Notes: generated by a model from the sequence alone, not told the origin. A stretch of 37,398 nt of DNA from Clostridia bacterium (GCA_017507905.1 JAFWAA010000046.1:1-37398), one strand, 5' to 3'; counted from the first letter of the stretch, positions 7,677-15,443 are shown. Translations and numbers: made by a program.

Positions 7677-7696
7677 GTGGCAACTCTATGGCAACA
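7677..7696 (+). repeat. Right arm-type repeat pair
   Basis: GTGGCAAC, three bases, ATGGCAACA: the same as 6741-6760 except for the three spacer bases. Both copies have the same orientation and lie inside the outer direct repeats. Confidence 0.5.
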
Positions 7697-7795
7697 AAAA
7701 AGCAGATAGCCCCTGCTGTCTGAATAATGGAAATAATCCTACGACTTTGAGCCAAATCCCATAAGCAAATCTGTTTAAGATTTCTTTTTCAGGAG

Positions 7796-7825
7796 CGAGT
7801 GGGAATGATCCCACAGGTCGAAAAA
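7796..7825 (+). other. Right attachment-like direct repeat (attR candidate)
   Basis: Starts CGAGTGGGAAT and ends GGTCGAAAAA; it would encode Glu-Trp-Glu-stop (TGA), as the true guaA tail does with TAA. It probably marks the displaced original 3' end of guaA, with the native terminator following at 7943-7990. Confidence 0.55.
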
Positions 7826-7942
7826 GGCTTGCTGTTACAAGGAGTTTTGGCTCTCACAATTTGAAAAAACCAGCGGGAATCGCTCGCTGATATCAAACGG
7901 ATACCATCTCGATCCGGAGATGGAATCCTACCAAAGTCTCTC

Positions 7943-7990
7943 AAAGGGGCTGTCTCAAATGCTTTTCGCATTTGCAGCAGCCCCCTTTTT
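7943..7990 (+). terminator. Rho-independent terminator, probably native to guaA
   Basis: GGGGCTG (7946-7952) pairs with CAGCCCC (7978-7984), and an inner CAAATGC/GCATTTG stem closes on a TTTTC loop. A T-run follows at 7986-7990. It lies directly after the right repeat of the putative element. Confidence 0.85.
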
Positions 7991-8016
7991 CAACTCCCTT
8001 GCGTGTCGATTGTGTG

Positions 8017-8045
8017 TTGACAAAATCCTGTGAAAATGGTATAAT
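8017..8045 (+). promoter_or_regulatory. Consensus promoter of the GH36-like gene
   Basis: TTGACA at 8017-8022, 17 bp, TATAAT at 8040-8045: a full match to the sigma-A consensus. Confidence 0.9.
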
Positions 8046-8126
8046 GGCAATGATGAACAAAGGGGCGCTTCACGCATTCGTCCCTCAACCTCTGCGCACT
8101 CCATGGTAGCGAAAGGAGCTTACGCC

Positions 8127-9413
8127 ATGATCCAGACCTTTGAGCGCGAAACGGTATTGACCTATTCCGTCATGCCGCCGCTTTATATCCCCTTCCGTAA
8201 TGCCTGGGGACAGAACGTTTATACCACCTATTCGCCTTTCGATCGGGATCCCTTCACCATCATGGCGTCCAGCACGTCGGGCTCGCCCGTGCTGATCGCG
8301 GGGGATTGCTTCTTCGGTTTTCTCAACGCCTCGGGCGGCCGCTTTGCCTATGACGGCGCGGGAACGCTGACCGTCACCTGTCCTGCGGGGCAGGCCCTCT
8401 ACCACACCGAGGGGACAAGCCCCTATCAGGCGTGGCTCGATTACAGCGCCGAGGTGGCCAAGAGCTTTCCCGAGAGGCACGTGGAGGCATTCTGGAGCGA
8501 TCTGGAATACTGCACGTGGGTGGATCAGAAGCACGAGGCGATCCTTCGGGGCATTTCCGCACAGGCCGCGATCACCGAGCAATTCGTGTATGACTATATG
8601 CGCCGCGTCAAGGCGCTGGGGCTCCCCCCGGGAAAGCTGACCATCGACGACGGCTGGGATATTCGCAAGATGCCCGACGGCCGACGGGTGCAGGGCAACT
8701 GGGAGATCGACCGTGAAAAATTTCCGCACATGGAGCGGCTCGTGCAGGACATGGTGAGCGAGGGCTTTACGCCGGGAATTTGGTTTGCTCCCTTCACGGC
8801 AACGCCCACGGCCAAGATCGCGCAGGAGCATCCCGAGGTGCTGGGCGGCTTCTGGGATCAGAAGTCCGAGAACGGGGATATGGAGGCGCTCCGCTTCTTC
8901 CTGCCGAGCGAGGCTCTGCGTCCCTACTACACCGAGATCTTCTCCAAGTACATCGGCATGGGCTTCCGCAAGGTCAAGCTGGATATGTCCTACGGGCCGA
9001 AGCACGAGATGATCGCTCTGCTTCGCATGATCGACGAGGTCATCAAGTCCATTGATCAGAGCGTTGAGGTGGAGGCGCACATTCCCGATATTTTTGCGTC
9101 CCGCTACTGCGACGTCGTCCGCATCAACGACGTGGCCTTTGACGACGGAGGAAAATGGCGCGGCGTTACGCAGGGACACTACTACGTTTGCCGCTACTCC
9201 TCGCCCGACCGCGTGCTCAACCTGGATCACCTGGGAACGAACACGCCGACGCCGCGCGCCAAGGATTTTCTGGAGCACACGCGCATGCTGCTCAAGCTCA
9301 AGGGGGGATACCCTTGCGTTTCGCTGCTGCCCGACCGCTTCTCGGAGGAGCCCGCCGTGGCGGAGGAATTCGTCGCCCTGGTCAACGCCTGGGTCAAGGA
9401 GAACGGGCGCTGA
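8127..9413 (+). CDS. GH36/clan-D-like alpha-glycosidase (alpha-galactosidase-like)
   Basis: A 428-residue protein without a signal peptide, so probably acting on imported oligosaccharides. An N-terminal beta-rich part (about 1-110) precedes a TIM-barrel core. The core shows LTIDDGWD (171-178), a conserved GNWEID..KFP segment, PGIWFAPF (216-223) and KLDMSYG near 284-290, where Asp286 sits like the nucleophile of clan-D enzymes. It is shorter than typical GH36 proteins (about 700 residues) and the family call is by motif only; related GH27 or GH31-like groups remain possible. GAAAGGAG at 8111-8118 fixes the ATG at 8127 rather than the ATG at 8103. It is a single-gene unit between its own consensus promoter and a strong terminator. 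Confidence 0.72.
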   Translation: MIQTFERETVLTYSVMPPLYIPFRNAWGQNVYTTYSPFDRDPFTIMASSTSGSPVLIAGDCFFGFLNASGGRFAYDGAGTLTVTCPAGQALYHTEGTSPYQAWLDYSAEVAKSFPERHVEAFWSDLEYCTWVDQKHEAILRGISAQAAITEQFVYDYMRRVKALGLPPGKLTIDDGWDIRKMPDGRRVQGNWEIDREKFPHMERLVQDMVSEGFTPGIWFAPFTATPTAKIAQEHPEVLGGFWDQKSENGDMEALRFFLPSEALRPYYTEIFSKYIGMGFRKVKLDMSYGPKHEMIALLRMIDEVIKSIDQSVEVEAHIPDIFASRYCDVVRINDVAFDDGGKWRGVTQGHYYVCRYSSPDRVLNLDHLGTNTPTPRAKDFLEHTRMLLKLKGGYPCVSLLPDRFSEEPAVAEEFVALVNAWVKENGR

Positions 9414-9454
9414 GCGCGGACCAAAGGGAAAAGAAAAAGAGAAAAAGAGAAAAG

Positions 9455-9495
9455 AGCAGGCCTCCGTCGATGGACGGAGGCCTGCTTTCGTTTTG
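9455..9495. terminator. Bidirectional terminator between the glycosidase and the U32 gene
   Basis: A perfect 14-bp stem (arms 9455-9468 and 9473-9486) with a GATG loop is followed by TTCGTTTT. On the other strand the preceding A-rich run supplies a T-rich tail, so it can serve both converging genes. Confidence 0.85.
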
Positions 9496-9521
9496 CGTCC
9501 TGCCCGCCAGGGCAAGTCCGT

Positions 9522-11555
9522 TTAATTGATCCTTCGGACGGGGTGGGGGAGGGGGAGCTGGTCGCGGAACGCGTTCAGCACGCGGTCGACCTCCTCCGCC
9601 GTCTCCGTGGTAAAGAGGAAATGCCCTCCCTTGATCCCTGCCGCGAGCAGACGGTCCTGTCTGTCCGACATCGAGGTGGGGAGGCTGTTGCAGATCACGC
9701 TTCGATGCTCCCATTCCCGAAGGACGGGGAACTCCGCACCCCTTCGGTCGCGTAAGGTCAGCGTCCCTGCGGTGCAATCCTCGCAGGAGCCAAGCTCGCG
9801 TCCCACGCATTTCTCCAGCGTCATCAGCGGAATGCGTCCGTAAACGATCGCCGAGCAGGGACCCGCAAGATCGCGGATCTGGGGCAGGGTCAGCTCGGGG
9901 GAGAGCAGGATCTCCTCAAGGCCGAGTGTCTCCAGTGCGGCAACGCTCTCCTTGTTGGTGGCGTTCAGACGAAAATCGCCCACGGGGGTCAATCCCGCAT
10001 CGCGCACGAGCGCAAGATGACCGAGGTTTCCGAGAAGCGCGTAGCGCGCGCCCCTCTCCTTTGCCTCGCGGAGCATTTTGCGGACGGTCTCCTCGTCTCC
10101 GTCAAAGATGACGGGAGGCAGGACCACGCCCTCCACGCCCGCCGTGTGGCGGTTGAGGGGAAGGTAGATGCGATCAAAGAAGGCGCGCGCCGCAGGGGTG
10201 ATCTGTGCGGCGCTGTAAAAGCGTCCGCTCTTGCGGGCGCATTTTTTCTCTGCCGACGCGCAAGGAACGTAGGGACGCGTCGAAAAGGCGGACGTTGGCA
10301 CGCGCTTTTCCTCCAGCGCGGCAACGGCGCGACGGCGCAGGTCGTTCAGGTGCGAGACGGGAACCATCAGCCCCTCGTCCAGCGTCAGCGTAAAGCGCTT
10401 TGCCTCGTAGGGGGTGTTCCCCAGCTTGAGGAGGCTCCGTTCGGCGTTCTCGCGCGAGAGGGGAGCGTTTTGCGCTTCCAGCGGGCATTCGCCCGTGACG
10501 GTAGCCGTGTGCCGTCCGTCCGAGAGCGAGAGCTGCAGGGACTTTCCGCGCAGGATCTGCGCCTCGACCTCCAGGGGAATGCGTCGGGTAATGCCGCGGA
10601 AGGGCTCGGCCTCGCGGCTTGCGCGCTTGTCGGCGTCCGAGCGGACGCCAAGCATATTCCGTCCGATCCGTCCCGTAAAATAGCCGTCGGTAAAGCCGCC
10701 GCGCGAAAAGCTCTCGGCAAGCTCGCGCATTTCCTTTGACGTTGCGCCCCGACCCTCGTCCAGCAGTCTGCGCCAGACGCGCGCCGTGTCGCGAACGTAC
10801 TCGGGCGACTTCATGCGTCCCTCGATCTTGAGCGAGGAAACGCCAAGGCGGATCAGCTCGGGCACGTGCTCGGCCAGGGAAAGATCCTTGAGCGAGAGGG
10901 GATAGGCCGCGCACTCGCCGCGCCGCGAGGAGGCGTAGGGAAGACGGCAGGGCTGTGCGCACTCGCCGCGGTTGCCGCTTCGCCCGCCCACGAGGGAGGA
11001 GAAGAGGCACTGCCCCGAATGGCTGACGCAGAGCGCGCCGTGAATGAAGTATTCGACCTCGATGGGGGAGGAGCGAACCAGGCGCTCAAGATCCTTTTGC
11101 GAGGTCTCGCGCGCGACGACCATGCGCGAAAAGCCGAGCGACTGCAACAGCCTTCCCGCCTCTGCGTTGTGCGCGGACATCTGGGTGGAGGCGTGCAGCT
11201 CAAGCTCGGGATAGGTGCGGTGCAGGGCGGCCGCGCCGCCAAGATCCGCCACGATCAGGGCGTCGATCCCTGCCTCTGCCGCCTCCTCGGCGGCGGCGAG
11301 GAATGCGGGCAGCTCGCGGTCGGAGAGGAGCGTATTGAGCGTGAGATAGGCCTTTACGCCGTAGGCGTGCGCACGCAAAACGGCGGAGTGCAAAGCATCT
11401 CCGCCAAAGTTTTTTGCGTGCATACGGGCATTGAACTGCGACGAGCCGAAGTAAACGGCGTCCGCGCCTCCCTCAATGGCGGCGTCAAGCGCCTCGGGAG
11501 AGCCTGCGGGGCAGAGCAGCTCGGGCAGTCCTCGTCCTTTGCAGGAATCAGACAT
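9522..11555 (-). CDS. U32 family peptidase-like protein (RlhA/TrhP type, probable RNA hydroxylation)
   Basis: A 677-residue cytoplasmic protein. The N-terminus (ELLCPAGSPEALDAAIEGGA, AVYFG) is the hallmark of the U32 family, followed by LTLNTLLSD, ASTQMSAHN and the cysteine-rich signature YFIHGALCVSHSGQCL...GECAQPCR at about residues 165-203. A long C-terminal extension matches the larger members of the family, which carry a DUF3656-type domain. Characterised relatives use prephenate to hydroxylate tRNA (TrhP) or 23S rRNA (RlhA), and older literature calls them collagenases. The start codon at 11555 overlaps the zapA stop by 8 bases (ATGTCTGA), a clear sign of coupling. The zapA-U32 arrangement is common in Clostridia. 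Confidence 0.9.
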   Translation of the reverse strand: MSDSCKGRGLPELLCPAGSPEALDAAIEGGADAVYFGSSQFNARMHAKNFGGDALHSAVLRAHAYGVKAYLTLNTLLSDRELPAFLAAAEEAAEAGIDALIVADLGGAAALHRTYPELELHASTQMSAHNAEAGRLLQSLGFSRMVVARETSQKDLERLVRSSPIEVEYFIHGALCVSHSGQCLFSSLVGGRSGNRGECAQPCRLPYASSRRGECAAYPLSLKDLSLAEHVPELIRLGVSSLKIEGRMKSPEYVRDTARVWRRLLDEGRGATSKEMRELAESFSRGGFTDGYFTGRIGRNMLGVRSDADKRASREAEPFRGITRRIPLEVEAQILRGKSLQLSLSDGRHTATVTGECPLEAQNAPLSRENAERSLLKLGNTPYEAKRFTLTLDEGLMVPVSHLNDLRRRAVAALEEKRVPTSAFSTRPYVPCASAEKKCARKSGRFYSAAQITPAARAFFDRIYLPLNRHTAGVEGVVLPPVIFDGDEETVRKMLREAKERGARYALLGNLGHLALVRDAGLTPVGDFRLNATNKESVAALETLGLEEILLSPELTLPQIRDLAGPCSAIVYGRIPLMTLEKCVGRELGSCEDCTAGTLTLRDRRGAEFPVLREWEHRSVICNSLPTSMSDRQDRLLAAGIKGGHFLFTTETAEEVDRVLNAFRDQLPLPHPVRRIN

Positions 11556-12093
11556 CGCTGAAGGTCAACAGATCGAACATCGTGCCGACGCGATTCTTCT
11601 GCGGCTTGGTGTTCTTCTTCTGGCTTTCCTCCTCAACGGGGGCAACGGGAGCGGCCTCGGGCTCAACGGGAGCCTTGGGCTCCTCGGGAGCGGCCTCGGG
11701 CTTCTTTGCCTCGGTCTCTGAAGGGGTGGGAGCTACGGCCGTGATGGACGCGCGGTCCAGGATGGAGCGCATCACGGCGGCATCCTTGCGCAGGTTATCC
11801 ATTTCCAGCTGCATGCTTTCGATCGTCTGCTTCAGCTTCTCGTTCTCGCCGGCAAAACGGAAGGCGTCCTTCTCCACCTTCTTGAAGGCCTCCTGCATGG
11901 CGATGCGCTCGGAGCAATAGGAGAGCGCGCAGAGGATCGCGGCCTCGTTCTTGGTGCAACGGGGGCTCTTGAGGTTGATGTCGCGCATTCTGCGATCCAG
12001 AATGTTAACGATGTTCTCGACCTCGTCGGGGGAAGCGTCGCTGATGATGTTCAGCTCCATGTCGGCAACGGTAATGGCGTACTTTTGTTTCAT
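11548..12093 (-). CDS. zapA: Cell division protein ZapA with an unusual Ala/Pro/Glu-rich tail
   Basis: Binds FtsZ and promotes ring assembly. The 181-residue product starts with the short beta-hairpin domain (KYAITVADMELNIISDASPDEV) expected of ZapA, followed by the DRRM...NEAAILCALSY segment and a coiled coil to about residue 110. The last ~60 residues are a low-complexity tail rich in proline, glutamate and alanine (PEAAPEEPKAPVEPEAAP), making it longer than the usual ~90-110 residues. The ATG at 12093 precedes the first conserved residues; the purine-rich box AGGAAAGGA lies rather far upstream. The stop overlaps the start of the U32 gene. Confidence 0.88.
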   Translation of the reverse strand: MKQKYAITVADMELNIISDASPDEVENIVNILDRRMRDINLKSPRCTKNEAAILCALSYCSERIAMQEAFKKVEKDAFRFAGENEKLKQTIESMQLEMDNLRKDAAVMRSILDRASITAVAPTPSETEAKKPEAAPEEPKAPVEPEAAPVAPVEEESQKKNTKPQKNRVGTMFDLLTFSDV

Positions 12094-12166
12094 GGTGTAA
12101 CTCGAATCCTTTCCTATGCCGCGGCGACAGCGATCCTCGCGGCATAACATATAATCGTCTAAGCCT

Positions 12167-12195
12167 ATTATACAATAAAAAATGGGAAAAGAAAA
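12167..12195 (-). promoter_or_regulatory. Probable promoter of zapA
   Basis: On the minus strand a TATAAT (12167-12172) is preceded at 17 bp by a weak TTTTCT (12190-12195). Confidence 0.45.
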
Positions 12196-12277
12196 GAGGT
12201 TTTTTGCATTTTTTCAAAAAACTTTTTACAAAATCGCTCATTTTTTCGGCAAAAGTGGGGCGGCACGCAAAAAAGCC

Positions 12278-12306
12278 TTGCGCGACGCGCGCTTTTGTGG
12301 TACAAT
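12278..12306 (+). promoter_or_regulatory. Promoter of the uridine phosphorylase gene
   Basis: TTGCGC at 12278-12283 and TACAAT at 12301-12306 are separated by 17 bp, about 55 bp before the start codon. Confidence 0.65.
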
Positions 12307-12360
12307 AAAGGCAGATCCCGAATACACGCGCCCACGGGCGCACGAAGGAGAGCTTTGGCT

Positions 12361-13131
12361 ATGTTAAAAACCGATCAAAAGCAATTTCACGTTCCCGTAG
12401 CCCCCGGCGACATTGGCAAATGGTGCATTCTTCCCGGTGACCCCGGCAGATGCGAGAAGATCGTTTCGCACCTGCAAAATCCCGTTCACGTCGGTCTGAA
12501 CCGCGAGTTCAACGTGTGGAACGGCGAGCTTGACGGCGAGACGGTCACGGTCTGCTCCACGGGCATTGGCGGCCCCTCCACGGCCATCGCGGTCGAGGAG
12601 CTTGCCGCCTGCGGTGCGCACACCTTTATCCGCGTGGGCACCTGCGGAGGCATTTCGCTCGACGTGCAGAGCGGTGACGTGGTGATCGCCACGGGAGCTG
12701 TGCGCCAGGACGGAACCTCGCACGAGTATGCGCCCCCCGAGTTCCCGGCCATTTCGGATCCGCACGTGCTCTTTGCCCTGATGCAGGCGGCAAACGGGGA
12801 GGGACTTCGCTCGCACGCAGGCGTGGTGCAAAGCAAGGACGCCTTCTACGGACAGCACCGTCCGCAGAATATGCCCACCTCGGCCGCGCTTCTCGAAAAA
12901 TGGGAGGCCTGGAAGCGTCTTGGCGTGCTGGCCAGCGAGATGGAGGCCTCCACGCTCTTTACGGTCGGCGCGGCGCGCGGACTGCACACGGGAGCGGTCT
13001 TTCACGTCATCTGGAACCAGGAGCGTGCCAACGCAGGTCTTGACACCGACGCCGAGGAGGATCACGACACCGACAAGGCGATCCGCACGGCCATCGCGGC
13101 GATCCGCCTGCTGATCAAGGGACAGGCCTGA
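12361..13131 (+). CDS. udp: Uridine phosphorylase
   Basis: Splits uridine with phosphate into uracil and ribose 1-phosphate (pyrimidine nucleoside salvage). The 256-residue product has the usual length of the nucleoside phosphorylase-I family. Phosphate-site motifs are visible: CILPGDPGRCEKI near residue 22, STGIGGPSTAI near 66 and IRVGTCGGI near 90. The late SEMEAS segment (about 195-200) provides the ribose-binding glutamates, and the following loop is of uridine-phosphorylase type. The ATG at 12361 has AAGGAG at 12345-12350. The gene is a single transcription unit between its own promoter and the terminator at 13161-13204. Specificity for uridine over purine nucleosides is by overall resemblance. 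Confidence 0.88.
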   Translation: MLKTDQKQFHVPVAPGDIGKWCILPGDPGRCEKIVSHLQNPVHVGLNREFNVWNGELDGETVTVCSTGIGGPSTAIAVEELAACGAHTFIRVGTCGGISLDVQSGDVVIATGAVRQDGTSHEYAPPEFPAISDPHVLFALMQAANGEGLRSHAGVVQSKDAFYGQHRPQNMPTSAALLEKWEAWKRLGVLASEMEASTLFTVGAARGLHTGAVFHVIWNQERANAGLDTDAEEDHDTDKAIRTAIAAIRLLIKGQA

Positions 13132-13160
13132 TCTGCAAGCCTGTTTTTCCCGCCGTTCAT

Positions 13161-13204
13161 AAAAAGCCGTCCGCTCTCGCAATTGCAAGAGCGGGCGGTT
13201 TTTT
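13161..13204. terminator. Terminator between udp and the converging esterase gene
   Basis: CCGTCCGCTCT (13167-13177) pairs with AGAGCGGGCGG (13188-13198) with one wobble. A T-run follows and an A-run precedes, so it can work in both directions. Confidence 0.82.
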
Positions 13205-13207
13205 ATT

Positions 13208-13287
13208 GCACGTTACTTTGTACGTTCGTTCTGCGTGCTTTTTGCACGTTACTTTGTACGTTCGTTCTGCGTGCTTTCTGCACGTTA
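13208..13287. repeat. 36-bp tandem repeat
   Basis: Two complete units starting at 13208 and 13244, nearly identical, plus the first bases of a third at 13280. The unit begins GCACGTTACTTTGTACGTTC. It fills the gap between the udp terminator and the end of the esterase gene. Confidence 0.75.
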
Positions 13288-13297
13288 TTTCTGCGCG

Positions 13298-14335
13298 TTA
13301 CCTTTGCGCGTTGAGATATTGGATAAAATAGTTCCAGTCCTCGCGGCTGAGGAAGTGGCTGCCCTCGCGGACGTGGTAGGCCACGTATCCGCCGTGTCGG
13401 GGATCTCCCGTGTGCGGAAATTCGCCGTCACTCACAAGTCCCGGCGTGCCCTTTTCGCGGTAGTATTCACCGGCGAGCACGCAGGCAAGGAATTCGTTCG
13501 GCGGGCAGGCCCAGGTGTCCTCCATTCCGCTGGCCACGTAGACGCGGTGCGGGTGGTTGGCCGCCAGCAGAAAATGCTGATCGTAGGGCATGGCCTCCTC
13601 GTTCTCGGCAAAAGTGTGATACTTGCGGCAGAACCAGTAGGGAAAGAGCTTGCAGATGTCGGCCACGCGCTCGCCCGTGTTCTCGCGTGCGATCGCCGCG
13701 CCGCCGCAGCCCGAATCGTTGGAGAAGGCGCAGTAGAAGCGCTCGTCCATCGCGCCCGCAAGCAGAGCGGTCTTGCCGAGGCGGGAGTGTCCCACCACGC
13801 TGATGCGGCCGTGATCCAGCTCGGGAAGCGTCATGGCGTAGTCCATCACGCGCATAGCGGCCCAGGCCCACATGGCGATCTTGCCCATGCGCTCGCCCTC
13901 GGGCTCACCTTCGGGATAGAGCACGCCTGCAAGACCGTTTGTGTAGTCGCCATCGTCCGAGGTCACGTCCTTATAGCAGAAGGTCAGGGTGGCGTAGCCC
14001 TGATCCACGATCTCCTCGGTGGGCTGGTATTTGTCGGGCACAAGGTCGGTAAAGTTGACGTGAATGAAGGCGGGGATCGGCTTTTCCGTCTTCATGGGCA
14101 GAGTATAGTAAACGGGGAAGGCGAACTCGCCAAAGTCGGCCTTAACGCAAAGGCGCAGGCTGATCAGATGTGCCTTGCCGCCAAAGAAGCGCTTGTCGCG
14201 CTTGATCTCCTCGGCCGTGACCGAGAGGGGCGCGGGGGGAAGATAGCCAAATTCCTCGCGCTGCAAGATGTCCAAGAGCTCCGCCTTCGTGCGGCCCTTG
14301 AGCGAGGGCAGACGGTTGATGAGATCCTGATTCAT
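13298..14335 (-). CDS. CE15-like glucuronoyl esterase / alpha-beta hydrolase
   Basis: A 345-residue alpha/beta hydrolase. GHSRLGKTALLAGA (about 189-202), with the serine next to Arg and the GK pair, followed by SNDSGCGGAAIAR, matches carbohydrate esterase family 15, whose members cleave the ester between glucuronoxylan side chains and lignin. The DYAMTLPELDHGRISVVGHS lead-in is also typical. No signal peptide is visible, so cytoplasmic action on imported fragments is likely. The late HTGDPRHGG segment may hold the catalytic histidine. The ATG at 14335 has AAGGAGG nearby. The neighbouring polysaccharide deacetylase is divergent and has its own promoter. Other acetyl esterases share parts of this pattern. 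Confidence 0.78.
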   Translation of the reverse strand: MNQDLINRLPSLKGRTKAELLDILQREEFGYLPPAPLSVTAEEIKRDKRFFGGKAHLISLRLCVKADFGEFAFPVYYTLPMKTEKPIPAFIHVNFTDLVPDKYQPTEEIVDQGYATLTFCYKDVTSDDGDYTNGLAGVLYPEGEPEGERMGKIAMWAWAAMRVMDYAMTLPELDHGRISVVGHSRLGKTALLAGAMDERFYCAFSNDSGCGGAAIARENTGERVADICKLFPYWFCRKYHTFAENEEAMPYDQHFLLAANHPHRVYVASGMEDTWACPPNEFLACVLAGEYYREKGTPGLVSDGEFPHTGDPRHGGYVAYHVREGSHFLSREDWNYFIQYLNAQR

Positions 14336-14371
14336 GACAGATCCTCCTTGTGTAACGGATTCAACGGGTCT

Positions 14372-14400
14372 ATTGTATCACAAAAGGCGGGGGTTGTCAA
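14372..14400 (-). promoter_or_regulatory. Promoter of the CE15-like gene
   Basis: Minus strand: TTGACA (14395-14400), 17 bp, TACAAT (14372-14377). Confidence 0.85.
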
Positions 14401-14414
14401 GCGCCAAAGGAAAA

Positions 14415-14474
14415 GGCGCGGGGAAGGGCGCGGGGAAGGGCGCGGGGAAGGGCGCGGGGAAGGGCGCGGGGAAG
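14415..14474. repeat. 12-bp G-rich minisatellite between divergent promoters
   Basis: Five exact units of GGCGCGGGGAAG start at 14415, 14427, 14439, 14451 and 14463, then degenerate into GGCGGAAGGGAAGGCG-like sequence. The plus strand holds regularly spaced GGGG and GGG runs that could form a G-quadruplex. Confidence 0.9.
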
Positions 14475-14542
14475 GCGGAAGGGAAGGCGTGAGGAAGGCG
14501 GAGGGAAAGGCGTCTTTTTTTTGTTTTGGGGAAAGGTTTTCC

Positions 14543-14571
14543 TTGACAGAGATTCCCTTTCGCGGTATAAT
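14543..14571 (+). promoter_or_regulatory. Promoter of the polysaccharide deacetylase gene
   Basis: TTGACA (14543-14548), 17 bp, TATAAT (14566-14571): a full consensus. Confidence 0.9.
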
Positions 14572-14608
14572 GAGGGTAAGCGACATCTTTTGCCGAAAGG
14601 AGACTCCC

Positions 14609-15436
14609 ATGCCTGCTCGCCGCCCTGCTTCTTCCCGTCCGTTTCTTCGCGCATTGGCGCTTTTGTGCCTTGCTTCCCTGCTTTTGCCCGTGCTGTGCGG
14701 CTGCATCTACGGCGTTTCGGTGTCCGAGGATACCGAGCCCGAGGGGGACTCGGATATTCCCGTGATGGGACGTCCCGACGATCCGCCCAAAAAGCGCGTG
14801 GCCCTCACCTTTGACGACGGACCGCAGCACTACGTGGAGCGCACCAAGGCCCTTGTGGACGAGCTGGCAAAGTATGATTTTGCCGCCACCTTCTTCGTTG
14901 TGGGCAACCGCGTCTCGGGCGGCGACGCCATCTCCTACGCTGTGGAGAAGGGCTGTGAGATCGGCATTCACGGATACACGCACGATTCCAACCACTATTA
15001 CGACGTCTGCACGGACGAGCGCTACGAGGAGGAGCTGGAGCGCACGCGCCAGGCGATCCTTTCGGAGGTCCCGGGGTATGAGGTCAAGCTGATGCGTCCC
15101 ATCGGCGGAAGGATCACGTCCGAGCGCATTCGCGAGTGCCCCTACGCCGTGATCGGCTGGGACGTGGACTCCTGCGACTGGGAGAACAAATACTATTCCG
15201 GCATCTCGGACGAGGAGGCCGACCGCCGCGTCAACACGATCGTGGAGAACGTGATGTCCAAGGTGGAGGACGGCTCGATCGTGCTTCTGCACGATATTTA
15301 CGAGAGCACGTACGATGCTGCCGTGATCCTCATTCAGCGCCTCTACGAGGAGGGCTACGAGCTGGTCACCGTTTCCGAGCTGCTGGGCGACACGCTTGAG
15401 GCCGGACGCGCTTACAGCACGCTGGACATCAACTAA
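14609..15436 (+). CDS. Polysaccharide deacetylase, lipoprotein
   Basis: A 275-residue NodB-domain protein, probably removing acetyl groups from cell-wall or other amino-sugar polymers outside the membrane. The N-terminus has a basic stretch, a hydrophobic core and a lipobox LCGC, so Cys32 would carry the lipid. The NodB core begins with TFDDGP (metal and catalytic aspartates, about residues 66-71), continues with HGYTHDS (metal histidines) and MRPIGG, and ends with VLLHDIYES. The ATG at 14609 has AAAGGAG 7 bases upstream and the consensus promoter at 14543-14571. The frame stays open far upstream, but that part covers the antisense esterase and the minisatellite and is not coding. Confidence 0.9.
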   Translation: MPARRPASSRPFLRALALLCLASLLLPVLCGCIYGVSVSEDTEPEGDSDIPVMGRPDDPPKKRVALTFDDGPQHYVERTKALVDELAKYDFAATFFVVGNRVSGGDAISYAVEKGCEIGIHGYTHDSNHYYDVCTDERYEEELERTRQAILSEVPGYEVKLMRPIGGRITSERIRECPYAVIGWDVDSCDWENKYYSGISDEEADRRVNTIVENVMSKVEDGSIVLLHDIYESTYDAAVILIQRLYEEGYELVTVSELLGDTLEAGRAYSTLDIN

Positions 15437-15443
15437 AGCAAAG

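Larger units (their letters stand above)
6670..7825. mobile_element. Putative mini integrative element inserted at the guaA 3' end
   Basis: The stretch is strikingly A+T-rich compared with its flanks and carries a single gene. It is bounded by two direct repeats, 6670-6699 and 7796-7825, that match at 26 of 30 positions; the left copy covers the last codons and stop of guaA. The right copy also reads Glu-Trp-Glu-stop, as expected when a site-specific element replaces and duplicates the gene's 3' end. The guaA 3' end is a known integration target of tyrosine-recombinase islands. A second repeat pair just inside (6741-6760 and 7677-7696) resembles integrase arm sites. No integrase is present, so it is either a remnant or a non-autonomous element. 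Mobility is inferred. Confidence 0.6.
7642..8016. other. Non-coding stretch between the cyclase-like gene and the glycosidase
   Basis: No supported gene. It contains the right arm-type repeat, the right attachment-like repeat and a strong terminator, each listed separately. Confidence 0.6.

Noticed and set aside
13235-14608. N-terminal extension of the polysaccharide deacetylase
   Set aside because: The open frame covers the antisense esterase and a minisatellite; the signal peptide, ribosome binding site and promoter place the start at 14609.
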